From assembly GCA_938049125.1 (NCBI GenBank), contig CALICR010000222.1, positions 1 through 9,087 on the forward strand: a DNA stretch of 9,087 nucleotides, in the 5' to 3' direction. This stretch comes from an uncultured Clostridia bacterium. GTDB lineage: Bacteria > Bacillota > Clostridia > Oscillospirales > Oscillospiraceae. The notes beneath the pieces were generated by a model, which had not been told where the DNA came from, ran no database searches, and saw only the letters and a program-made list of their open reading frames with translations. Of this stretch, positions 1 to 6,080 are shown in pieces; the stretch's first letter is position 1; every line of letters starts with the position of its first letter. The translations under genes were made by a program, and so were the position numbers.

Positions 1-348
1 ATGGAGGTCTACGCCCGGGACGCCGCGCGCTACGGCCGCGACGCGGTCCTCGCCTCGTCCAAGGCCGTGGAGCTGCACTATCTGGTGCTGGGCGGCGCGG
101 TCCTCGTGTCCGCAGCGGCGGAGGTCTTCGTGGAGGTGGGCCTCCGGGCCAAGGCGGCCTCGCCCTTCGCGGTGACGCTCCTCTCCACGCTGACCGGCGC
201 GTCCTCCCAGAGCTACATCTGCTCCCGCTACGCCTATGAGGCCATGTACTATGAGCCGTCCGAGTCCCTCTTCGGCTGCGGCACGGCGGAGGCGCTGGCG
301 GAGACGCTGTGCGCGGGCATCGGGCAGCTGCACCCGGCGGAGGCCTGA
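1..348 (+). CDS. Neutral/alkaline ceramidase-like hydrolase, C-terminal fragment (5' end outside window)
   Basis: The reading frame is open from base 1 and stops at TGA 346-348, giving 115 residues. The ATG at base 1 is probably internal, because neutral/alkaline ceramidase family proteins have 400 or more residues. The recognisable part is the family's C-terminal pattern: a hydrophobic LHYLVLGGAVLVS strand, then FVEVGLRAKAASPF (compare the family's F-x-E-I-G-L-x-I-K-x-x-SPF), then a segment aligning with the NGYxGYxPT region, here GASSQSYICSRYAYEAMYYE, and a closing SLFGCGTAEALAE resembling the APGAGE region. The usual NGYxGY residues are poorly conserved, although the Tyr in SQSYIC is kept. 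Known members are zinc amidases acting on ceramide-like lipids, but many bacterial homologues have no known substrate. The zinc ligands normally lie further upstream and cannot be seen. It is followed 4 bases later by the EamA gene, so the two are probably co-transcribed. Confidence 0.6.
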   Translation: MEVYARDAARYGRDAVLASSKAVELHYLVLGGAVLVSAAAEVFVEVGLRAKAASPFAVTLLSTLTGASSQSYICSRYAYEAMYYEPSESLFGCGTAEALAETLCAGIGQLHPAEA

Positions 349-352
349 CCCC

Positions 353-1264
353 ATGACGAAAAGGCTTGCCCCGGTGATGGTGCTCCTCGCCGGGTGCCTC
401 TGGGGAACCCTGGGCCTCTTCGCCCGGCACCTGACCGCCGCGGGCCTCGGCTCCTTCGAGCTGACGCTGGTCCGCACCGGCGGGGCCTGCCTCGCCTGCG
501 GTCTCTGCCTGCTGCCGAAGCCCGGCCTGTTCCGGATCCGGCTGCGGGACCTCTGGCGCTTCCTCGGCACCGGCATCGGCAGTATGCTCCTCTTCTCGGT
601 GTTCTATTTCCTGGGCCTGCCCTCGACGAGCCTGGCCGTGGCCACGGTGCTGGTCTACACCGCGCCCAGCTTCGTGATGCTGCTGAGCCTCTGGCTCTTT
701 CAGGAGCGGCTGACGGTCAAAAAGCTCGTCTCCCTGGGCCTGGCCTTCGGCGGCTGCGTGCTGGTGTCCGGGCTTGCGGGCGGCGGCGCGGCGGTGACGG
801 CCCGGGGCTTCGCCCTCTGCCTGGCTGCCGGGTTCTTCTACTCGCTCTACTCCATCTTCGGAAAATTCGCCGTGAACCGCGGCTACGAGCCCATGACGCT
901 GACGTTCTACAGCTTCTTCTTTGCGGCCCTGGGCAGCGCGGCGCTCTCGGACTTCCGGGTCCTGGGCGCGGCGCTGGCGGCCGCGCCGGACACGGCCCTC
1001 TGGATGCTGGGCACCGGCGTCCTCACGGCCTTCCTCCCCTACGCCCTCTTCTCCACGGGCCTCCGGTACCTGGAATCCAGCAAGGCGTCCATCCTCACCA
1101 CGTCGGAGCTGGTCACGGAGACCCTCATCGGCAGCATCCTCTACCGGGAAAAGCTGACGCCGCTCATGCTGGGCGGCATCGTGCTGATCCTCACGGCGGT
1201 GCTGCTCCTCAACCTGTCCCCCCGCCGCCGGGCTGTGCGCAGTGCCGGACGGACAACCATATGA
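353..1264 (+). CDS. EamA/DMT-family 10-TM transporter
   Basis: This encodes an inner-membrane permease of the drug/metabolite transporter superfamily (EamA), 303 residues, the usual length. The sequence shows about ten hydrophobic helices in two EamA repeats. The first starts with GCLWGTLGLFAR (about residues 14-25) and ends near YTAPSFVMLLSLWLFQERLT (102-121). The second starts near GFALCLAAGFFYSLYSIFGK and ends with SELVTETLIGSILYREKLTP, followed by a last helix and a basic tail RRRAVR, consistent with a cytoplasmic C-terminus. The ATG at 353 was chosen because GGAGG (339-343) lies 9 bases upstream and the protein then begins exactly at the first helix; the frame runs open further upstream but gives an arginine-rich artefact. 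Such proteins import or export small metabolites, and the substrate cannot be read from sequence. It sits between a ceramidase-like gene and a TIM-barrel gene, so it may move a substrate or product of those enzymes (inference). Confidence 0.9.
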   Translation: MTKRLAPVMVLLAGCLWGTLGLFARHLTAAGLGSFELTLVRTGGACLACGLCLLPKPGLFRIRLRDLWRFLGTGIGSMLLFSVFYFLGLPSTSLAVATVLVYTAPSFVMLLSLWLFQERLTVKKLVSLGLAFGGCVLVSGLAGGGAAVTARGFALCLAAGFFYSLYSIFGKFAVNRGYEPMTLTFYSFFFAALGSAALSDFRVLGAALAAAPDTALWMLGTGVLTAFLPYALFSTGLRYLESSKASILTTSELVTETLIGSILYREKLTPLMLGGIVLILTAVLLLNLSPRRRAVRSAGRTTI

Positions 1265-1282
1265 AATGGAGGAATCATACCC

Positions 1283-3091
1283 ATGGACAACCGGACTGAA
1301 GTGGTCCTCTCGGACCTCGGGCGGCTCTGCACGCCCCAGGAACACATCGCGCCGGTGCGCGAGATCGGCAAGTGGTGCGCGACGCCCTATGAGACGAACG
1401 CCTACAGCGGCACCATGCTTGTGGCGGCCATGGAGAGCTGCGTGAAGCCGGTGACGCTGGACCCGAAGCTCACGGGCTGGTACCGCATCTTCGTCGGCCT
1501 CCAGAACGACGGCGAGCAGCGTATGGAAAATCTGAATCTTGCGCTGAGCGACGACCACGTCCCCATGCACTTCACGAACAGCGCCCTCACGCCCATCTAC
1601 GCCCGCCACGCCGTCCAGGAGACCTACTGGCGTGCCGCAGACCTCACGGGCCTGACCATAGAGATCAGCTCCTACGCCGTACAGCTCGGCGTTATGGGCC
1701 TGGCCTGGTTCCGCTTTGTGCCCATGGACGAGGCCGAGGTGGCCGCGTTCCAAAGGGACCAGGCCCGCACGGACACGAAGCGCATCTACGCCACCAACGA
1801 CATGCACGGTATGCTCTGCCTCTACGGCCTCGAGGGCCCGGAGGAGTGGCTGTCCGTAGTCAAGGACTATGCGGAATCCGACGTCGAGTGGTTCTCCATG
1901 GAGAACATCAGCATCTTTGACGGCGTGCCCGCCACCGGCGACCTCAACACCCTGGCCTTCGGCTATCCCTATGACCGCCGTGTCCAGGACGGCATCGGCG
2001 GCAAGTACTTCAACATGGATATGCTCCGCCGGGTGACCGAGTTCGGCAAGGGCATGGGCATCAAGATGTGCGTCTCCATGCGCATGGGCGCCTGGGGCAT
2101 CGAGTTTCCCGACGACCAGGGCTACTTCGACAACCGCTTCAAGCTGGACCATCCGGAGCTGCGCTGCATCGACCGCAACGGCGACCCCATCGACGCCCTG
2201 TCCTACGTCTATCCCGAGGTCCGGGAATACATCCTGGACCGCTTCGAGGCCATGGCGAAGACGGGCTGCGACGCCGTCGAGATGATCTACAACCGCGGTG
2301 TGCCCTACGTGCTCTTCGAGCAGCCCTTCGTGGATCGCTTTAAGGCCGAATACGGCGAGGACCCGCGCTACCTCCCGCTGGACGACGAGCGGGTGACGTC
2401 CCTGCGCTGCGCCTACATGACCGAGTTCGTGCGCGAGCTGCGTGCCCGGCTGGACGCGGTCCGGCCCGGCATCGGCCTCCACGCCCGGGTGCAGTACTCC
2501 GTCTACGACGCCCGCCACGTGGCGCTGGACCTGGAGACCTGGTGCCGCGAGCAGCTCATCACCGCCATCATCAGCTATCCCCAGCGCATCCGCGAGACGC
2601 TGAACGGCGACGTCTGGCAGGACGAAACCCACAGGAAGCTGGACCTCGACAAGTACACGAAGCACCTGCGCGACGTCCAGGAGTCCATCATCTACCGCCG
2701 ACAGGACTTCAACACCCTGCCGCCCATGGCCGACTCCCAGGGCGTGCTCCGCGGCCCGAAGGACCAGCAGGAGCGCGTGGACGAGTTCATGCGCCTCGAG
2801 AAGGAATACGGCGTCACCGTGTACCTCGAGATCATGCCCCGCACCATGAGCACCGAGGCGTACCGCGACCGCGCCCTGGAGCTCTACGACTGCGGCTGTG
2901 AGCACATCAGCCTCTGGGACACCTACAACCGCGTCATCCGCAAGGTGGACTGGACCATGCTCCGCCGCCTGGGCCACAAGGAGGAGCTGCGGACCTACGA
3001 CTCCGGCGAGGGCACCTGGTACCGCCTCTGCCGCACCATGAGGATCGGCGGCCGCGACGTCAGCCGTTACCTCCCCGCCTGGGGCGGCTGA
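1283..3091 (+). CDS. Uncharacterised glycoside-hydrolase-like TIM-barrel protein
   Basis: 602 residues; ATG preceded by GGAGG (1268-1272) with 10 bases between, 18 bases after the transporter gene. There is no signal peptide or membrane segment, so it is probably cytoplasmic. Residues 1 to about 150 look like a beta-rich accessory domain (GWYRIFVGL near 65-73, a pattern seen in jelly-roll modules). Residues from about 165 can be parsed as eight barrel strands: KRIYATND, VEWFSMENI, IKMCVSMRMG, CDAVEMIYNRG, GIGLHARVQY, ITAIISYPQ, VTVYLEIMPR and EHISLWD. Glu333 falls at the end of strand 4 and Glu516 at the end of strand 7, the positions of acid/base and nucleophile in clan GH-A glycosidases. 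The GxDxVEMxxNRG stretch resembles the GVDGVELDFxR motif of hypothetical family-10-like glycosyl hydrolases. Several acidic and aromatic residues (W420, W545, D546) could line a pocket. Substrate and activity are unknown; the catalytic assignment is inference from a hand-made fold parse. Confidence 0.72.
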   Translation: MDNRTEVVLSDLGRLCTPQEHIAPVREIGKWCATPYETNAYSGTMLVAAMESCVKPVTLDPKLTGWYRIFVGLQNDGEQRMENLNLALSDDHVPMHFTNSALTPIYARHAVQETYWRAADLTGLTIEISSYAVQLGVMGLAWFRFVPMDEAEVAAFQRDQARTDTKRIYATNDMHGMLCLYGLEGPEEWLSVVKDYAESDVEWFSMENISIFDGVPATGDLNTLAFGYPYDRRVQDGIGGKYFNMDMLRRVTEFGKGMGIKMCVSMRMGAWGIEFPDDQGYFDNRFKLDHPELRCIDRNGDPIDALSYVYPEVREYILDRFEAMAKTGCDAVEMIYNRGVPYVLFEQPFVDRFKAEYGEDPRYLPLDDERVTSLRCAYMTEFVRELRARLDAVRPGIGLHARVQYSVYDARHVALDLETWCREQLITAIISYPQRIRETLNGDVWQDETHRKLDLDKYTKHLRDVQESIIYRRQDFNTLPPMADSQGVLRGPKDQQERVDEFMRLEKEYGVTVYLEIMPRTMSTEAYRDRALELYDCGCEHISLWDTYNRVIRKVDWTMLRRLGHKEELRTYDSGEGTWYRLCRTMRIGGRDVSRYLPAWGG

Positions 3092-3132
3092 TCCGCACAG
3101 AAAAACCGGGACCCCGCAAGGAGCCTCGCATC

Positions 3133-3164
3133 AAAAAACGTCCGGGTCCCGCGGGACCCGGACG
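3133..3164 (-). terminator. Rho-independent terminator of the proC-glpP unit (possibly bidirectional)
   Basis: Bases 3139-3164 form a perfect 26-base palindrome (arms CGTCCGGGTCCC and GGGACCCGGACG around a central GC). Read on the minus strand, the hairpin lies just after the glpP stop and is followed by six T residues (3138-3133), a textbook intrinsic terminator. On the plus strand the trailing sequence is only CTTTGCTT, so it may also end the operon at 1-3091, but less efficiently. An earlier plus-strand segment, CCGGGACCC near 3106, could compete for pairing with the left arm. Confidence 0.88.
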
Positions 3165-3170
3165 CTTTGC

Positions 3171-3740
3171 TTACAGGAACCAAAGCTCCTCTTTTGTGGT
3201 GGAGATGGCGGAGGCCCCGGCGGAGAGGGCGCTGAACACGTCCTCCTTGTCGGCGATGAGGCCGCCGGCCACCATGGGCATGGGCAGGGCGGCGTGCAGC
3301 GTGCGCAGCGCCTTCGGCATCCCGCCGGGCAGCACCTCAATGAGGTCCGCGCAGTCCTGGACGCCGGACTTCATCACGTTCTGGAGCGACAGAGAGTCCA
3401 GCAGGAAGTAGCGGTGTACCGTCAGCAGCCCCAGAGAGGCGGCGTGACGGATGAGGTTCGGCCGGGTGGAGAGGATACCGTCGGCCTTCGTGTGCCCGGC
3501 CAGGAAATCCACGGCCACCTCCTTCTGGGAGAGGCCGTCGATGAGGTCCATGTGGAGGAACACGGTCTTGCCGCAGGCCTTGAGCCGCTCGGTGATGGGC
3601 CCGGCGGTGTCCAGCGCCGCGTGGAGCACGAAGACCAGCGGGTTTTCACTCTCGGCGCAGCGCCGCAGGCCCGCCTCGTTCTTCACGGCGGGGATGACGG
3701 GGTACTCCTCCAGGAGCTGATAGAGCGTCGTGCGGTTCAT
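3171..3740 (-). CDS. glpP: Glycerol-3-phosphate-responsive antiterminator, GlpP family
   Basis: 189 residues, full family length. GlpP proteins bind glycerol-3-phosphate and act on the leader mRNA of glp genes to prevent premature termination (known from Bacillus subtilis). Conserved stretches are PVIPAVKN (15-21), FLHMDLIDGL (61-70), DGILSTR (88-94), HRYFLLDS (109-116), ADLIEVLPGGMPK (131-143), PMVAGGLI (155-162) and the C-terminal GASAISTTKEELWFL. The protein is soluble and would be cytoplasmic. The start is a choice: a GTG at 3746 overlaps the proC stop, but AAGGAG would abut that GTG directly; the ATG at 3740 lies 5 bases after AAGGAG and is therefore preferred. The gene begins 2 bases after the proC stop, so the two are translationally close. 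No glycerol gene (glpF, glpK, glpD) is visible in the window, so its target must lie elsewhere or it has another RNA target. Confidence 0.9.
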   Translation of the reverse strand: MNRTTLYQLLEEYPVIPAVKNEAGLRRCAESENPLVFVLHAALDTAGPITERLKACGKTVFLHMDLIDGLSQKEVAVDFLAGHTKADGILSTRPNLIRHAASLGLLTVHRYFLLDSLSLQNVMKSGVQDCADLIEVLPGGMPKALRTLHAALPMPMVAGGLIADKEDVFSALSAGASAISTTKEELWFL

Positions 3741-3742
3741 GC

Positions 3743-4525
3743 TCACTCCTTGCCCTTGGAGGCGTCGGCGCAGAGGTTGATGGCGTCGAGGATCGCGCCG
3801 CGGAAGCCGCGCTGCTCCAGGGCGGCGACGCCGCGGATGGTGGTGCCGCCGGGGGAGCAGACCTCGTCCTTGAGCAGCTCCGGGTGCTTACCGCTCTCGA
3901 GCACCAGCTTGGCGGTGCCGAGCACGGCCTGAGCCGCCAGGCGGATGGCCTGGGCGCGGGGGATGCCCTGGTAGACCCCGGCATCGGCCATGGCCTCGAT
4001 GAGCATACAGATGTAGGCGGGGCTGCTGCCCGTCAGGGCGGAGACGCCGCCCATGAGGGCCTCGGGAAGCTCCTCGGCGAGGCCTGCGCAGGCGAAAAGG
4101 GCCTTGACAGCGTCCCGATCCGCTTTGGTGCAGGTGCTGCCGAAGCAGAGAGCCGTGGCCCCGGCCCCCACGGCGGCAGGCGTGTTGGGCATGACGCGCA
4201 CGAGCTTCCGGTCTGCGCCCACCCGCGCCTCGTAGTAGGAGAGCGGCAGGCCCACGGCCACGGAGCAGAGGATGGTCTCGGGCCGCAGCACCGGCTTGAC
4301 CTCCGCCAGCACGGACTCCACGACGGCGGGCTTTACCGCCAGAATGAGGACATCCGAGGCCGCGGCAACGTCGGCGGCGCAGTCCATCGACTTCGCGCCG
4401 ACCTCCGTACAGACGCGCAGCAGCTTGTTCCGCCCGCGATTGAAGGCGCAGAGCGGGTAATACGGGGCCATGGCGGCCATCAGGGCCGCGCCCATGTTTC
4501 CGGTTCCGATCATTCCAACGGTCAT
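3743..4525 (-). CDS. proC: Pyrroline-5-carboxylate reductase
   Basis: Catalyses the last step of proline synthesis, the NAD(P)H-dependent reduction of 1-pyrroline-5-carboxylate to L-proline, in the cytoplasm. 260 residues, normal for ProC. An N-terminal Rossmann domain carries MIGTGNMG (residues 5-12) and LAVKP (62-66). VRVMPNTPA (109-117) follows. The all-helical dimerisation and active-site domain has ALTGSSPAYICMLIEAMADAGV (163-184) and the signature SPGGTTIRGV (234-243), including the Thr residues used in substrate binding in the family. The frame stays open to 4600, but the start at 4525 is chosen because GGAGG (4538-4534) lies 8 bases upstream and the Rossmann motif then begins at the expected place. 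A SigA-type promoter lies 40-68 bases upstream, and glpP follows 2 bases downstream. No proA or proB is in the window. Confidence 0.96.
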   Translation of the reverse strand: MTVGMIGTGNMGAALMAAMAPYYPLCAFNRGRNKLLRVCTEVGAKSMDCAADVAAASDVLILAVKPAVVESVLAEVKPVLRPETILCSVAVGLPLSYYEARVGADRKLVRVMPNTPAAVGAGATALCFGSTCTKADRDAVKALFACAGLAEELPEALMGGVSALTGSSPAYICMLIEAMADAGVYQGIPRAQAIRLAAQAVLGTAKLVLESGKHPELLKDEVCSPGGTTIRGVAALEQRGFRGAILDAINLCADASKGKE

Positions 4526-4564
4526 TGCAGCATCCTCCGCCACTTCATAGTTTGTATTTATATA

Positions 4565-4593
4565 AGTATACCATGGGGAATCCCGAAATGCAA
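4565..4593 (-). promoter_or_regulatory. SigA-type promoter of proC-glpP
   Basis: On the minus strand, TTGCAT (4593-4588), a 17-base spacer and TATACT (4570-4565). The predicted start near 4558 gives a leader of roughly 33 bases before the proC ATG. A 6-base inverted repeat, GGGAAT (4576-4581) and ATTCCC (4599-4604), brackets the -35 hexamer and could be an operator, though it is short. No terminator is visible between the upstream GNAT gene and this promoter, so read-through from GNAT is also possible. Confidence 0.7.
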
Positions 4594-4611
4594 CGCGCAT
4601 TCCCGTCCCGC

Positions 4612-5139
4612 TCAGAGGGCTTTCTCAAGCATGACAAGGTCTACGCCGGAGATGCCGTTGAAGGTGCAGGGAAGGATGGCCGCCTCGCGGTAGCCGAGCT
4701 TCCGGTAGAGACTGCGGGCGGCGGCGTTTTTGGCGTTGGTGTCGATGCGCAGGACCGTGCAGCCCGCGGCCCGGGCGTAGTCCTCGTAGTAGGCGGCGAA
4801 GGCCCGGCCAAGGCCCGCGCCGGACTTCCCGGGGTCGATGACCAGGGTGTGCAGGACCATGACCTCCCCATCCGGGGCCGCGAACTGCCAGGGCGTGTCG
4901 GCGTAGACGTCCACCTGGATCTGATTCAGAATGGCAGTTCCGACAATGCCGCCATCCAACTCCTCCACAAAGAGGTCGCCCCGGGCCAGAGCCGCCTCGG
5001 CGGTGGCACGGACGGGGTAGACGCCGCGCGTCCAGCCGGTGGAGGCCCGGCCCGCCTCCTCCTCGTCGTGGATGCGGTCGTAGATGCGGCTGACGGCGTC
5101 GAGGTCGGCGGCCGTGGCTTTTCGGATGACGATGGACAT
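4612..5139 (-). CDS. GNAT-family N-acetyltransferase
   Basis: 175 residues with the single-domain GNAT fold. The N-terminus MSIVIRKATAADLDAVSRIY is the usual start of the family. The core has VMVLHTLVIDP (strand 4), then GKSGAGLGRAF, which matches the acetyl-CoA pyrophosphate loop (Q/R-x-x-G-x-G/A) with Lys or Ser in the first position. The later motif NAKNAAARSLYRKLGY (motif B, with the conserved Asn and Tyr) is clear. Such enzymes transfer acetyl from acetyl-CoA to an amine, but the acceptor cannot be deduced; there is no N-terminal RimI-like signature. The start at 5139 has GGAGGAG (5154-5148) 8 bases upstream. The frame runs open far upstream, antisense to the thioesterase gene, which is an artefact of high GC. 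It reads toward proC, is divergent from the thioesterase gene, and has its own promoter. Confidence 0.93.
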   Translation of the reverse strand: MSIVIRKATAADLDAVSRIYDRIHDEEEAGRASTGWTRGVYPVRATAEAALARGDLFVEELDGGIVGTAILNQIQVDVYADTPWQFAAPDGEVMVLHTLVIDPGKSGAGLGRAFAAYYEDYARAAGCTVLRIDTNAKNAAARSLYRKLGYREAAILPCTFNGISGVDLVMLEKAL

Positions 5140-5177
5140 AAAAACAGCTCCTCCGGCGGGTGCGCCGCGTTTTTTTA

Positions 5178-5206
5178 AGCATAGCATAGCACTTTCCGGA
5201 ATGCAA
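5178..5206 (-). promoter_or_regulatory. SigA-type promoter of the GNAT gene
   Basis: On the minus strand, TTGCAT (5206-5201), a 17-base spacer and TATGCT (5183-5178). The predicted start near 5171 gives a leader of about 32 bases containing the strong GGAGGAG ribosome site. The -35 region lies inside a cluster of CGGAA/TTCCG half-sites and matches the proC promoter over 13 of 15 bases. Confidence 0.68.
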
Positions 5207-5220
5207 CGGAAAAATTCCGT
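5194..5220. repeat. Palindromic half-site cluster in the divergent GNAT/thioesterase promoter region
   Basis: Two inverted repeats lie side by side: TTCCGGAA (5194-5201) and ACGGAA-AAA-TTCCGT (5206-5220, six-base arms). Together they give four TTCCG/CGGAA half-sites in 27 bases. They cover the -35 of the minus-strand GNAT promoter and end 13 bases before the -35 of the plus-strand thioesterase promoter, a good position for a shared repressor or activator. No known operator consensus was recognised. Confidence 0.4.
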
Positions 5221-5233
5221 CCCGCCCCGGCGG

Positions 5234-5262
5234 TTGACGGACCGCGCGAAGCGGGGTAAAAT
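5234..5262 (+). promoter_or_regulatory. SigA-type promoter of the acyl-ACP thioesterase gene
   Basis: TTGACG (5234-5239), a 17-base spacer and TAAAAT (5257-5262), each one or two mismatches from consensus. The predicted start near 5269 gives a leader of about 39 bases, with the ribosome site AGGAG at 5297-5301. This is the only promoter in the window with a TTGAC-type -35. Confidence 0.75.
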
Positions 5263-5307
5263 AGGGGCAGAACAGGCGGACCGTGCCGCCGGAAACAGGA
5301 GACCCAT

Positions 5308-6042
5308 ATGGAAGGTTATTTTGAGAAAACTGCGGTGCTCACGCCCAGCCAGTGCGACGCCTCGTCGCGGCTGAGCCTCTACAGCACCTTCGTGCTGTTT
5401 CAGGATATCGCCTCGGAGCACGCCGAGCGTCTCGGCATCGGCGGTGCAGCCATGGCGGCCAAAGGCCTTTTCTGGCTGACGGTCCGGACCCGGGTGAAGG
5501 TGTACCACCGCCCCTTCCTCATGCAGGAGGTGCGCATCCGCACCTGGCTTGGGAAATTCGCCCCCGGCGACCTCCGGACGGACCGCTTCTATACCATGAC
5601 CTGCGGCGGCAGGCTCGTGGCCGAGGGCCGGACCGAGTGGGCCGTGCTGCGCCTTGCGGACCACGGCGTGGCCCGGATGCGCGAGGTGGGCATCCCGGAC
5701 GTGGAGATTTGCCCGGATAAGGTCTGTGACGCGCCCTTCTCCCGCTTCCGCGGGGAATTCGCGCCGGAGGACCTCGCCATGGAGCACGTCGTGCGCCCCT
5801 CGGACGTGGACATGGGCCACCACATGAACAACACGGCCTACGTCCGCGCCCTGCTCGACACCTTCACCGTGGAGGAGCTGCTGGCCCTGCGGCCCGCGGA
5901 GTTCGAGATCTGCTTCCGCCAGGCCTGCTTCGGCGGCGACACGCTGACGCTCCGGCGGCAGACCCAGGAGAACGGCTTCCGCTTCGCCGTCCTGCGGCCC
6001 GACGGAAAAGACGCCGCCCTGGCGCAGATGCTCCTGAAGTAA
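5308..6042 (+). CDS. Acyl-ACP thioesterase (FatA/FatB-like, double hotdog)
   Basis: 244 residues, the usual size of bacterial FatA-type thioesterases, which release free fatty acids from acyl-ACP in the cytoplasm. There are two hotdog domains. The N-terminal one has a long helix (LYSTFVLFQDIASEHAERLG, 24-43), then GLFWLTVRTRVKVYHRP (53-69) and the strand VRIRTWLGKF. The C-terminal one starts near 157 and has SDVDMGHHMNNTAY (165-178) and FEICFRQACFGGDTL (199-213). In plant and most bacterial members the loop reads D-x-D-M-N-x-H-x-N-N; here the Asn is Gly170, while Asp168, His172 and Asn174-175 remain. Cys207 matches the family Cys, but the usual preceding Glu is Ala206. ATG 5308 has AGGAG (5297-5301) 6 bases upstream. 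The gene has its own promoter and no co-directional partner. A non-canonical active site or a different acyl-carrier substrate is possible. Confidence 0.9.
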   Translation: MEGYFEKTAVLTPSQCDASSRLSLYSTFVLFQDIASEHAERLGIGGAAMAAKGLFWLTVRTRVKVYHRPFLMQEVRIRTWLGKFAPGDLRTDRFYTMTCGGRLVAEGRTEWAVLRLADHGVARMREVGIPDVEICPDKVCDAPFSRFRGEFAPEDLAMEHVVRPSDVDMGHHMNNTAYVRALLDTFTVEELLALRPAEFEICFRQACFGGDTLTLRRQTQENGFRFAVLRPDGKDAALAQMLLK

Positions 6043-6047
6043 ACTGC

Positions 6048-6074
6048 GCGCCGCAGCGAGGACCGCTGCGGCGC
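6048..6074. terminator. Hairpin between convergent thioesterase and azlD genes
   Basis: A perfect 11-base-pair stem, GCGCCGCAGCG (6048-6058) and CGCTGCGGCGC (6064-6074), with a 5-base loop AGGAC, lies in the 38-base gap between two convergent stop codons. The position argues for a two-way terminator, but neither side has a true T-run (AGATGTT on plus, AGTTTACTT on minus), so termination may be weak or may depend on another factor. Confidence 0.55.
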
Positions 6075-6080
6075 AGATGT

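Noticed and set aside
394..1299. Alternative plus-strand frame (301 codons) over the transporter gene
   Set aside because: Pro/Arg/Gly/His-rich and without a ribosome site; it is a high-GC shadow of the EamA frame.
3139..3164. The perfect palindrome as an attachment site or operator
   Set aside because: It lies between convergent gene ends and is followed by six T residues on the minus strand, so a terminator explains it fully.
3741..3746. GTG start for glpP overlapping the proC stop
   Set aside because: The AAGGAG sequence would directly touch the GTG. The ATG at 3740 has proper spacing.
3294..4693. Plus-strand frames opposite glpP and proC
   Set aside because: They lie entirely antisense to two well-conserved genes and show no family pattern.
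5140..5823. Upstream extension of the GNAT reading frame to 403 residues
   Set aside because: The extra part is antisense to the thioesterase gene, rich in His/Gly/Ala/Arg and crosses the promoter region. The strong ribosome site at 5154-5148 fixes the start at 5139.
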